Positions 1 through 6,414 of a stretch of 6,417 nucleotides of DNA are shown here, piece after piece; the stretch's first letter is position 1; every line of letters starts with the position of its first letter. The stretch comes from Flavobacteriaceae bacterium. GTDB lineage: Bacteria; Bacteroidota; Bacteroidia; Flavobacteriales; Flavobacteriaceae. The notes under the pieces are model-generated. The model was not told the origin of the DNA, searched no databases, and saw only the letters and a program-made list of their open reading frames with translations. The position numbers were made by a program, and so were the translations under genes. The DNA lies in assembly GCA_018674025.1 (NCBI GenBank), contig JABHBC010000071.1, positions 1 to 6,417 on the forward strand, written 5' to 3'.

Positions 1-181
1 AGCAGAAATGTGGGCTCCAATTTTTGAATTAAATAAAGAAAATATAGTTGAAAGCTTAGAGGAATATATAGTGAATTTAAACTCCTTTAAAAATTTACTC
101 CAAAATGATAAATTTGGAGAATTAAAAACTCAAATGACACAAACAAATTACATTAAAAACATTCTCAAAGGAATAAGATGA
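1..181 (+). CDS. tyrA: Prephenate dehydrogenase, C-terminal fragment (5' end outside window)
   Basis: An open frame enters the window (first complete codon at base 2) and gives 59 residues before a TGA at 179-181. It starts AEMWAPIFELNKENI and ends NYIKNILKGIR. The pattern MW-PIF--N, then a helix with L--F, then a final helix ending in N-I--IL, is what I recall from the C-terminal helical domain of flavobacterial prephenate dehydrogenases, which convert prephenate to 4-hydroxyphenylpyruvate on the way to tyrosine. The NAD-binding domain and active site lie upstream and cannot be seen, so this rests on tail similarity plus context. Context is strong: the stop overlaps the start of the DAHP synthase/chorismate mutase gene in an ATGA arrangement, which implies one operon and probable translational coupling. 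Another helical-tailed dehydrogenase is possible but less likely. Confidence 0.75.
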   Translation, partial: AEMWAPIFELNKENIVESLEEYIVNLNSFKNLLQNDKFGELKTQMTQTNYIKNILKGIR

Positions 182-1260
182 AAAATAATAAACAATTAAG
201 AAACTGGCTAGATGAGTTTAACTTAAACCACCCTTTAACAATAGCGGGACCCTGTAGTGCAGAAACTGAGGATCAAGTTTTAAAAATAGCACATAGTCTA
301 AAGGACACTAAAGCTACTGTTTTTCGAGCAGGACTTTGGAAGCCTAGAACTAGACCAGGTAATTTTGAGGGGGTCGGTTCATTAGGTCTAAAATGGCTAC
401 AAAAAGCAAAACAAGAAACCGGAATGCTAATTACAACTGAAGTCGCTAATGCAAATCACGTTGAATTAGCTTTAAAGCATGATATTGATATATTATGGAT
501 TGGTGCAAGGTCAACTGTGAGTCCATTTATTGTTCAAGAAATAGCTGAAGCTCTTAAAGGAACAGATAAGCCAGTTTTAATAAAAAATCCAGTAAATCCA
601 GATCTTTCATTGTGGCTTGGTGCTGTAGAGAGATTTTATTCTTGTAATATTAAAAACTTAGGAGTTATTCATAGAGGTTTTTCCACTTATGAAAAGACCA
701 ATTACAGAAATAATCCAGAATGGCAAATTGCAATAGAGTTACAAAATAAATTCCCTGATTTGCCTTTAATTTTAGATCCTTCTCATATTGCAGGAAGAAG
801 AGATATAATATTTGATTTATGTCAAACTGCTTTAGGGCTTAATTATGATGGCTTTATGGTAGAAACTCACCATGACCCGGATAATGCCTGGAGCGATGCA
901 GCTCAACAGGTAACCCCTTCCAGCTTGATAAAAATTATAAAGGATTTAAAAATTAGGAAAATTACTGATCACGCAGATGAGTATAAAAATAATTTGAACA
1001 ATCTTAGGACAAAAATAAATCTTGTTGATAGTCAATTATTAGAAACTTTAGGTAAAAGAATGAATATAGCTGAAGAGATTGGTGTTTTAAAAAAAGAAAA
1101 TAACGTTGCAGTTTTACAATCTAAAAGATGGAATGAGATTCTAGAAAAAATGATTGCAGAGGGAAAAAAGAAGGATTTAAGTGAGCAATTTATTTTGAGA
1201 GTATATAAAGCAATTCATCAAGAGTCTATTAATCATCAACAAAGCATTTTTAAACAATAG
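178..1260 (+). CDS. aroG: Bifunctional DAHP synthase (class I-beta) / chorismate mutase (AroQ type)
   Basis: This 360-residue cytoplasmic enzyme would catalyse the first shikimate-pathway step (phosphoenolpyruvate + erythrose 4-phosphate to DAHP) and also convert chorismate to prephenate. Residues 1 to about 265 are a KDO8PS-like barrel: IAGPCSAET (22-30), FRAGLWKPRTRPG (49-61), IGARSTVSP (108-116), KNPVNPDL (136-143), DPSHIAGRR (200-208) and VETHHDPDNAWSDAAQQ (228-244). Metal ligands are Cys26, His203, Glu229 and Asp240; the 26- and 11-residue spacings match the Thermotoga enzyme as I remember it. Residues 270-360 are an all-helical chorismate mutase that aligns without gaps to the E. coli P-protein domain, placing Arg277, Arg294, Lys305, Ser350 and Gln354 on its Arg11, Arg28, Lys39, Ser84 and Gln88. 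The Asp48 and Glu52 positions are Gln314 and Trp318, which looks usual for Bacteroidota. The fused mutase may allow feedback by prephenate (family knowledge). The start is fixed by the 4-base overlap with tyrA. Symbols for this fusion vary (aroG, aroF, aroA). Confidence 0.96.
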   Translation: MKNNKQLRNWLDEFNLNHPLTIAGPCSAETEDQVLKIAHSLKDTKATVFRAGLWKPRTRPGNFEGVGSLGLKWLQKAKQETGMLITTEVANANHVELALKHDIDILWIGARSTVSPFIVQEIAEALKGTDKPVLIKNPVNPDLSLWLGAVERFYSCNIKNLGVIHRGFSTYEKTNYRNNPEWQIAIELQNKFPDLPLILDPSHIAGRRDIIFDLCQTALGLNYDGFMVETHHDPDNAWSDAAQQVTPSSLIKIIKDLKIRKITDHADEYKNNLNNLRTKINLVDSQLLETLGKRMNIAEEIGVLKKENNVAVLQSKRWNEILEKMIAEGKKKDLSEQFILRVYKAIHQESINHQQSIFKQ

Positions 1261-1276
1261 ATTATTAAATATTTTT

Positions 1277-1308
1277 TTTGCATTGAGAGTTATTAATCTT
1301 CATCTTTG
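1277..1308 (+). promoter_or_regulatory. Candidate Bacteroidota-type promoter for rsgA
   Basis: The 53-base gap holds TTTG at 1277-1280, then 20 bases, then CATCTTTG at 1301-1308. This resembles the Bacteroidota sigma-A consensus (TTTG or TTG near -33, TAnnTTTG near -7), with one mismatch in the -7 box (C for the first T). If it is used, transcription would begin within a few bases of the rsgA ATG at 1314, giving a leaderless or nearly leaderless message. In such AT-rich DNA a match of this quality could occur by chance. Read-through from the upstream operon is an equally possible source of rsgA expression. Confidence 0.35.
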
Positions 1309-1313
1309 TAATA

Positions 1314-2261
1314 ATGAGAGGATTAGTTTATAAATCAACCGGCAGTTGGTATTCTGTTAAAACCCCAAGCAATGACCAATTTGATTGTAGAATTAAGGGT
1401 AAGTTTAGATTGGATGGTATAAAAAGTACCAACCCTATAGCTGTTGGTGACTATGTAGATTTTGAATTAGAAAAAAATAGTGATGTTGTTACTGGAGTTA
1501 TAAATAACATTTGTGAAAGAAAAAACTATGTTTTAAGAAAATCTGTTAACCTTTCCAAGCAAACACATATACTAGCATCAAATATTGATATTGTTTTTTT
1601 AATTATAACAATATCTAGCCCTGTAACTTCTACAAATTTCATAGATAGATTTTTATTAACGTCAAACGCTTATTCAATAAACACTGTATTGTTATTTAAT
1701 AAAATTGATTTGTTGGATGAGGCAGAAAAAAAAGTTTTAAAAAAATTAATTGAGATTTATACAAATATTGGATATGAATGTTTTGAAATATCTGCTAAAA
1801 ACCAATATAATATAGACAAAGTTAAATTCTTGATGAAGGACAATATAAGTATGTTTGGAGGACATTCTGGAGTTGGAAAGTCTACTTTAATTAATTCTCT
1901 TCAACCAAATTTAAATCTAAGAACAAATAATATTTCTGTTCAACATTCACAAGGTCAACATACTACTACAAATGCAGAATTATTCGATCTTGATTTTGGT
2001 GCTAAAATAATTGACACTCCTGGTATTAGAGGCTTTGGTATAGTCGATTTTAACAAAGGCGATATTAAAAATTATTTTCCAGAATTTTATAAATTAATTA
2101 ATCAATGTAAATTTAATGACTGTATGCACGTAAACGAACCAAAATGCATTGTCAAGCAGTATGTTGAAGATGGTAAAATTGCAATTTCTAGATATGAAAA
2201 TTATCTTCAAATTTTAGAGGATGATAAGTCCAGCTACAGAGTTGATAATTTTGATGTTTAA
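1314..2261 (+). CDS. rsgA: Ribosome small-subunit-dependent GTPase RsgA (YjeQ family)
   Basis: A 315-residue circularly permuted GTPase that acts late in 30S subunit maturation, checking the decoding centre and leaving on GTP hydrolysis. Domains run in the expected order: an N-terminal OB fold (about residues 1-75, with VYKSTGSWYSV and PIAVGDYVDF), then GTPase motifs in permuted order, G4 NKID (129-132), G5 ISAK (159-162), G1/P-loop GHSGVGKST (183-191), the G2 threonines at 217-219 in GQHTTT, and G3 DTPG (234-237). A C-terminal zinc finger follows with ligands Cys265, Cys270, His272 and Cys278. Length and all motifs are normal. The start gives the usual N-terminus of flavobacterial homologues and has no Shine-Dalgarno sequence. 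The TAA stop shares one base with the dtd ATG (TAATG), which suggests coupled translation. Confidence 0.97.
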   Translation: MRGLVYKSTGSWYSVKTPSNDQFDCRIKGKFRLDGIKSTNPIAVGDYVDFELEKNSDVVTGVINNICERKNYVLRKSVNLSKQTHILASNIDIVFLIITISSPVTSTNFIDRFLLTSNAYSINTVLLFNKIDLLDEAEKKVLKKLIEIYTNIGYECFEISAKNQYNIDKVKFLMKDNISMFGGHSGVGKSTLINSLQPNLNLRTNNISVQHSQGQHTTTNAELFDLDFGAKIIDTPGIRGFGIVDFNKGDIKNYFPEFYKLINQCKFNDCMHVNEPKCIVKQYVEDGKIAISRYENYLQILEDDKSSYRVDNFDV

Positions 2262-2707
2262 TGAAAGCTGTTATTCAAAAGGTATCGGGTGCTGAAATAA
2301 TAATTGATGGAAAGTTAGTTTCCTCAATTAATAAGGGGATTGTTATTTTTTTGGGAATAGCAATTGATGACAATGATAACGATATACATTGGTTAATAAA
2401 TAAAATAATAAAACTTAGAATGTTTAACACATTTGATAATAATATTAACGAAGTTAAGGGTGATGTTTTACTGGTTAGTCAGTTTACTCTCCAAGCGAAT
2501 GTTTTAAAAGGAAACAGGCCTAGTTTCATTAAAGCTGCAAAATCTGAATTAGCTAAAACTATGTATGAAAAATTTTTAAAGCAACTAAATGAAAATCTTA
2601 ATACAGAATTGAAATCTGGGGTATTTGGAGCAGACATGCTAATTAACTTATCAAATGACGGGCCTGTTACAATTATATATGATTCAAGTCTCAAAATAAA
2701 AAAATAA
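2261..2707 (+). CDS. dtd: D-aminoacyl-tRNA deacylase (D-Tyr-tRNA deacylase type)
   Basis: A 148-residue homodimeric cytoplasmic enzyme that hydrolyses D-amino acids (classically D-Tyr) and glycine mischarged on tRNA(Ala), keeping D-residues out of translation. Family signatures are complete: an N-terminal strand MKAVIQKVSGAEI with IVIFLGI (27-33), the SQFTL motif at 73-77 that lines the catalytic pocket, GNRPSF at 84-89, and the Gly-cis-Pro motif in NDGPVT at 132-137, which provides chiral proofreading. Length is typical (about 145-150). It begins inside the rsgA stop codon and ends 5 bases before the MazG-like gene, so it is almost surely co-transcribed with both. No ribosome binding site is seen, consistent with reinitiation after rsgA. 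Confidence 0.97.
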   Translation: MKAVIQKVSGAEIIIDGKLVSSINKGIVIFLGIAIDDNDNDIHWLINKIIKLRMFNTFDNNINEVKGDVLLVSQFTLQANVLKGNRPSFIKAAKSELAKTMYEKFLKQLNENLNTELKSGVFGADMLINLSNDGPVTIIYDSSLKIKK

Positions 2708-2712
2708 ATTTT

Positions 2713-3042
2713 ATGGAAATTAACAACTTACAAGCTCAGGTAGACAAATGGATTAATAATCATGGAGTTAGATACTTTAACGAGTTGACAAATATGGCTC
2801 AATTGACTGAAGAAGTTGGTGAAGTAGCCAGGATAATTGCAAGAAGGTATGGAGAACAAAGTGAAAAAGACTCAGATATACAATCTGATCTGGGTGAGGA
2901 GCTAGCTGATGTTATGTTTGTTGTTTTATGTTTAGCTAATCAAACAGGTGTAGATCTTCAAAAGTCATTTGATTCAAAAATGGCATTAAAAACTAAAAGA
3001 GATCATGATAGACACCACAATAATGATAAGTTAATTAAATGA
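2713..3042 (+). CDS. MazG-like nucleotide pyrophosphohydrolase
   Basis: A 109-residue, single-domain, all-alpha NTP pyrophosphohydrolase of the MazG/HisE/dCTPase superfamily, expected to split an (d)NTP into the monophosphate and pyrophosphate. The magnesium-binding signature is clear: EEVGE at 33-37 (Glu33, Glu34, Glu37) and, 25 residues on, ELAD (Glu63, Asp66). The stretch YFNELTNMAQL (21-31) and the basic tail KTKRDHDRHHNN (93-104) are what I recall from flavobacterial members of this group. It is much shorter than two-domain E. coli MazG, so a (p)ppGpp role should not be assumed. The substrate cannot be read from the sequence; removal of damaged or non-canonical nucleotides is the usual inference. 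Its TGA overlaps the aroA ATG by 4 bases. Confidence 0.93.
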   Translation: MEINNLQAQVDKWINNHGVRYFNELTNMAQLTEEVGEVARIIARRYGEQSEKDSDIQSDLGEELADVMFVVLCLANQTGVDLQKSFDSKMALKTKRDHDRHHNNDKLIK

Positions 3043-4265
3043 GTTTAATTCTTAACAAATCTAGCGTACTAAGTGGTTCATTTTTGTCAATTACTGGTTC
3101 AAAAAGCGAATCTAATAGATTATTAATCTTAAAGGCACTTTATCCCAATATTACTATTTTAAACCTTTCTAAATCAGATGACACTAATGTTTTACATAAA
3201 GCATTAGCTTCTAACTCAGATACTGTCGATATTCACCATGCTGGTACGGCAATGCGTTTTCTGACAGCATTTTTTGCAATATCTAAATCAGGTGATATAA
3301 CTCTTACAGGATCTAATAGAATGCAAAATAGACCAATCAAAATTTTAGTAGATGCTTTAAATAGTATAGGTGCTGATATTAAATATTTAAATAAAAAAGG
3401 TTATCCTCCTTTACGAATCAGAGGGAAAGAATTTAATACTAATAAATTAAGTTTAGATTCTAATGTGAGTAGTCAATATATTTCTGCATTATTATTAATT
3501 GGTTCTAGTTTAAAAAATGGTTTAGAAGTTAATTTAAAAGGACAAATTACTTCTAAGCCCTATATTATGATGACTTTATCTTTATTAAACCAATTAGGTG
3601 TTTTATACAGCTTTGAAGACAATATTATTAAAATTAATAGATTTAATGACTTGGGTGTAAAAAAAATTATAAAGGTTGAATCAGACTGGTCCTCTGCATC
3701 TTACTATTATAGTTTTGTTGCACTATCTCCAATTAACACTGAAATTATATTAAGCAGCTATAATATTTCAAGTCTTCAGGGCGATTCTGTTCTTACTAAG
3801 ATTTACAATGAATTTGGAGTTGAAACAAGTTTTAATGATAATTCAATAACAATCAAAAAAACTAAGATTTCTAAACACACTGTGGCTTTTGATTTAAATT
3901 CATCCCCAGATTTAGCACAAACTATTGCTGTGACATGTTTAGGACTTAGAATTAATTGCTCGTTAACTGGGTTAAAGACCTTGTTAATTAAAGAAACTAA
4001 TCGGTTGTTAGCATTGAAAAATGAAATTAAAAAACTAGGGACTGACATAGTGATTACCAGCGATACTTTGAGCTTTAATAATCCAAACCAAATAAATAAT
4101 AATGTTACTATTCAAACCTATGAAGATCACAGAATGGCAATGGCATTTGCTCCGTTATCTGTTTTGACAAATATTATTATTAAAGATCCAGATGTTGTAT
4201 CAAAGTCTTATCCAAATTTTTGGAATGATTTAACTAAATTAGGAATTACAATAAATAAAAGCTGA
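3039..4265 (+). CDS. aroA: 3-phosphoshikimate 1-carboxyvinyltransferase (EPSP synthase)
   Basis: A 408-residue cytoplasmic enzyme that joins shikimate 3-phosphate and phosphoenolpyruvate to form EPSP, the sixth shikimate-pathway step. Two pseudo-repeat domains are expected. Visible active-site motifs: GSKSESNR at 20-27 (Lys22, Ser23, Arg27, at the same numbers as in E. coli), HAGTAMRFLTA at 67-77 (Gly69, Arg73), NRPI at 97-100, SSQY at 144-147 (Gln146), SPD at 289-291 (the Asp313 equivalent), KETNR at 318-322 (Lys318, Glu319, Arg322), EDHRM at 362-366 (His364, Arg365) and KSYPNFW at 389-395 (Lys389). The E. coli NAGTAMRP loop reads HAGTAMRF here, so the Pro101 position is Phe; this seems normal for Bacteroidota. 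It is slightly shorter than the E. coli protein (427) but intact. The start overlaps the MazG-like stop (ATGA), favouring coupled translation as the last gene of this block. Confidence 0.96.
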   Translation: MSLILNKSSVLSGSFLSITGSKSESNRLLILKALYPNITILNLSKSDDTNVLHKALASNSDTVDIHHAGTAMRFLTAFFAISKSGDITLTGSNRMQNRPIKILVDALNSIGADIKYLNKKGYPPLRIRGKEFNTNKLSLDSNVSSQYISALLLIGSSLKNGLEVNLKGQITSKPYIMMTLSLLNQLGVLYSFEDNIIKINRFNDLGVKKIIKVESDWSSASYYYSFVALSPINTEIILSSYNISSLQGDSVLTKIYNEFGVETSFNDNSITIKKTKISKHTVAFDLNSSPDLAQTIAVTCLGLRINCSLTGLKTLLIKETNRLLALKNEIKKLGTDIVITSDTLSFNNPNQINNNVTIQTYEDHRMAMAFAPLSVLTNIIIKDPDVVSKSYPNFWNDLTKLGITINKS

Positions 4266-4270
4266 TTTAC

Positions 4271-4302
4271 TTGACTTTGCCTATCCCCAGATTGTATATT
4301 AG
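4271..4302 (+). promoter_or_regulatory. Probable Bacteroidota-type promoter for queA-rlmN
   Basis: In the 59-base gap between aroA and queA, TTGACTTTG (4271-4279) offers a -33 element and TATATTAG (4295-4302) matches the -7 consensus TAnnTTTG at all but one position. The spacing is 21 bases from TTG at 4271-4273, or 15 from TTTG at 4276-4279; only the longer one fits the published range. Transcription would start around 4306-4310, leaving a short A-rich 5' leader of about 15-19 bases before the ATG at 4325. This is the better of the two promoter candidates in the window and marks queA-rlmN as a separate transcription unit. Confidence 0.55.
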
Positions 4303-4323
4303 CACCTTCTAAAAAATATACAA
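4292..4323 (+). repeat. Perfect 9-base inverted repeat overlapping the queA promoter
   Basis: TTGTATATT at 4292-4300 is the exact reverse complement of AATATACAA at 4315-4323, with a 14-base spacer; the dyad does not extend further in either direction. The left arm contains most of the proposed -7 box and the right arm ends one base before the queA start codon. On DNA it could be an operator whose occupancy would block transcription. In a read-through transcript from aroA it could form a weak, mostly A-U stem beside the start codon. With transcription from the proposed promoter only the right arm would be in the message. The repeat is certain; any function is inference, and AT-rich DNA yields such dyads by chance. 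Confidence 0.45.
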
Positions 4324-4324
4324 C

Positions 4325-5374
4325 ATGAAATTATCCCACTTCTTATTTGAATTACCTGAAGAGCGCTTGGCTGAATACCCTGCAGAAAACAGAGATGAAT
4401 CAAAACTAATGGTTCTTAATCGAAAAGAACAAACTATTGAACATAAGTCATTTAAAGACATTATTGATTATTTTGATGAAGATGATGTTATGGTCTTAAA
4501 TAATACAAAAGTTTTCCCAGCTAGACTTTATGGTAATAAAGAAAAAACTGGTGCAAGAATTGAGGTTTTTCTTTTAAGAGAATTAAACTCTGAACAAAGA
4601 TTATGGGATGTGTTAGTTGATCCAGCACGAAAAATAAGAATTGGAAATAAATTATACTTTGGAGATGACGATACATTAGTAGCTGAGGTAATTGATAATA
4701 CAACTTCTAGAGGTAGAACTTTAAGATTTTTATTCGATGGGGGATATGACGAATTTAGAGCTAAATTGACTGAACTTGGTCAAACTCCTTTACCTAAATA
4801 TATAAATAGAGAAGTTGAACCAGACGATAAAGAAAGATATCAAACAATATTTGCAAAAAATGAAGGAGCAGTTGCAGCGCCAACCGCAGGAATGCATTTT
4901 TCTAGACACCTTTTAAAGCGTTTAGAGATTAAAGGAATAAATTTTGCAGAAATCACTTTGCATGTTGGTTTAGGGACTTTTAATCCAGTTGAAGTTGAAG
5001 ATTTATCCAAACATAAAATGGATAGTGAAGAAATTGATGTTGATATTAATGCAACTACAATTATTAATAAAGCATTAAAAGAAAAAAGAAGAATATGTGC
5101 AGTTGGAACTACATCTATGAGAGCTATTGAAAGTTCTGTGTCATCTAGTGGAACTTTAAATGTGTACAATGGCTGGACAAATAAATTTATTTTCCCTCCT
5201 TACGAATTTAGTATTGCAAATTGCATGGTTACAAACTTCCACATGCCTAAATCAACTTTAATGATGATGACATCTGCATTTGCAGGTCATGATTTTATGT
5301 TAAGAGCTTATGAAGAAGCCATTAAAAAGAAATATAATTTCTTTAGTTATGGTGATGCAATGCTGATTATATAA
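4325..5374 (+). CDS. queA: S-adenosylmethionine:tRNA ribosyltransferase-isomerase QueA
   Basis: A 349-residue cytoplasmic enzyme that transfers and rearranges the ribosyl group of S-adenosylmethionine onto preQ1 at tRNA position 34, giving epoxyqueuosine in tRNAs for Tyr, His, Asp and Asn. Family blocks occur in order: YPAENRDESKLMVL (18-31), NNTKVFPARL (59-68), GARIEVFLL (76-84), LGQTPLPKYI (151-160), YQTIFAKNEGAVAAPTAG (172-189), TLHVGLGTFNPV (211-222), MRAIESS (265-271), TNFHMPKSTLMMMTSAFAG (303-321) and a C-terminal FFSYGDAMLI (339-348). Length is normal for the family. The start gives the usual flavobacterial N-terminus (MKLSHF-FELPEE-LAEYPA), lacks a Shine-Dalgarno sequence and has an A-rich leader. 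rlmN follows after 2 bases. No preQ1 riboswitch is visible upstream, so expression probably depends on the promoter and possibly the dyad there. Confidence 0.97.
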   Translation: MKLSHFLFELPEERLAEYPAENRDESKLMVLNRKEQTIEHKSFKDIIDYFDEDDVMVLNNTKVFPARLYGNKEKTGARIEVFLLRELNSEQRLWDVLVDPARKIRIGNKLYFGDDDTLVAEVIDNTTSRGRTLRFLFDGGYDEFRAKLTELGQTPLPKYINREVEPDDKERYQTIFAKNEGAVAAPTAGMHFSRHLLKRLEIKGINFAEITLHVGLGTFNPVEVEDLSKHKMDSEEIDVDINATTIINKALKEKRRICAVGTTSMRAIESSVSSSGTLNVYNGWTNKFIFPPYEFSIANCMVTNFHMPKSTLMMMTSAFAGHDFMLRAYEEAIKKKYNFFSYGDAMLII

Positions 5375-5376
5375 TC

Positions 5377-6414
5377 ATGATTAAAAAAGACGTTAGATCA
5401 CTATCTCTTGAAGATCTTAGAGCTTTCTTTACTGATAAAGGTTTTCAAGCATTTAGAGGAAACCAAGTTTATGAATGGTTATGGAAAAAATCCATTACTG
5501 ATATTGATCAAATGACAAATATCTCTAAAGAAATTAGAGATTCTCTCAAGTCTGAATTTGTGATTAATAATATAGAAATTGATTCTGTACAAAAAAGTAC
5601 GGATGGAACAATTAAAAATGCTATTAGACTGCACGATGGTTTAACCGTTGAGTCTGTATTAATTCCTACAAAGACTAGAATGACTGCATGTATATCTTCA
5701 CAGGTTGGTTGTAGTTTGAATTGCAAATTTTGTGCAACATCCAGATTAAAAAGAATGAGAAATTTAAATCCTGATGAAATATACGATCAGGTAGTTACTA
5801 TTAATAATCAATGTCTGGAATTCCATAATAAACCATTGACAAACATTGTCTTTATGGGGATGGGAGAGCCTTTAATGAATTATAATAATGTTTTAAAGGC
5901 TATTAGTAAGATCACCTCTCCTAGTGGTTTAGGTATGTCGCCTAAAAGAATAGTTGTTTCTACATCAGGAATTCCAAAAATGATTAAAAAAATGGCCGAT
6001 GATAAAGTTAAATTTAAGTTAGCCGTGTCTTTGCATAGTGCAATTGAAAAAACAAGGACTTCAATTATGCCTTTTAATGAAAAATTTAATTTAATAGAGT
6101 TAAGGGATTCTCTAAAATATTGGTACAAGAACACTAAAAATAGAATTACATATGAATATGTTGTTTGGGAGGGAATAAATGATAAAATGGAGGATGTTAA
6201 TGCCCTTGTTGAATTTTGTAAATTCTCACCAAGTAAGGTTAATTTAATTCAATACAATTCAATTGATGACCCAAGTTTTAAGCAAGCAAATAATTCTGCA
6301 ATTGCTTTATACATGAATGTTTTAGAAAAAAACAATATTACCGTTACCTTTAGAAGATCTAGAGGTAAGGATATAGATGCTGCATGTGGTCAATTGGCTA
6401 ATAAATCTCAATAA
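5377..6414 (+). CDS. rlmN: Dual-specificity 23S rRNA (A2503-C2) / tRNA (A37-C2) methyltransferase RlmN
   Basis: A 345-residue radical-SAM enzyme that makes 2-methyladenosine at A2503 of 23S rRNA and, in species tested, at A37 of some tRNAs, supporting decoding accuracy and peptidyl-transferase function. The N-terminal accessory domain (about 1-90) contains FQAFRGNQVYEWLW (23-36). The cluster motif CxxxCxxC is Cys112, Cys116 and Cys119, and GMGEP at 161-165 helps bind SAM. Cys105 sits 7 residues before the cluster motif and Glu92 sits 20 before it, matching E. coli Cys118 and Glu105. Cys337 in AACGQL is the expected methyl-carrying cysteine (E. coli Cys355). The clear RlmN-type N-terminus and its chromosomal neighbours argue against the resistance paralogue Cfr. 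It is complete, with TAA three bases before the window ends. The 2-base gap after queA implies co-transcription. Confidence 0.97.
   Translation: MIKKDVRSLSLEDLRAFFTDKGFQAFRGNQVYEWLWKKSITDIDQMTNISKEIRDSLKSEFVINNIEIDSVQKSTDGTIKNAIRLHDGLTVESVLIPTKTRMTACISSQVGCSLNCKFCATSRLKRMRNLNPDEIYDQVVTINNQCLEFHNKPLTNIVFMGMGEPLMNYNNVLKAISKITSPSGLGMSPKRIVVSTSGIPKMIKKMADDKVKFKLAVSLHSAIEKTRTSIMPFNEKFNLIELRDSLKYWYKNTKNRITYEYVVWEGINDKMEDVNALVEFCKFSPSKVNLIQYNSIDDPSFKQANNSAIALYMNVLEKNNITVTFRRSRGKDIDAACGQLANKSQ

Noticed and set aside
1267..1280. Run of eight T after AAATATTT, as a possible intrinsic terminator for the DAHPS gene
   Set aside because: There is no GC-containing stem before the T run, only a 4+4 A/T palindrome without a loop. 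The run fits better as part of a -33 promoter element or as chance.
2479..2694. Antisense open frame inside dtd
   Set aside because: It lies opposite the SQFTL and NDGPVT regions, has no family signature, and is explained as a shadow.
3237..3277. AroA loop HAGTAMRF with Phe in place of the usual Pro, as a possible altered or inactive EPSP synthase
   Set aside because: The catalytic residues are present elsewhere in the protein and this wording appears normal for Bacteroidota EPSP synthases, so it is lineage variation.
3803..4048. Antisense open frame of 81 codons inside aroA
   Set aside because: It is opposite the conserved SPD and KETNR segments of AroA and shows no independent evidence of coding.
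4266..4324. preQ1 riboswitch in the queA leader
   Set aside because: The gap is only 59 bases, most of it promoter. I see no GC-containing hairpin with an A-rich tail pairing back into its loop, as preQ1-I aptamers require.
4840..5169. Antisense open frame of 109 codons inside queA
   Set aside because: It lies wholly opposite strongly conserved queA coding sequence, has no recognisable domain or promoter, and its amino-acid make-up looks like a reverse-strand shadow.
5508..6134. Antisense open frames inside rlmN (5508-5726 and 5880-6134), one rich in hydrophobic residues
   Set aside because: Both are opposite conserved RlmN motifs. The apparent hydrophobicity follows from reading A/T-rich sense codons backwards.
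5377..6414. Cfr-type antibiotic-resistance methyltransferase instead of RlmN
   Set aside because: The RlmN-type accessory N-terminus, the housekeeping neighbourhood and the base composition matching adjacent genes indicate a native RlmN.
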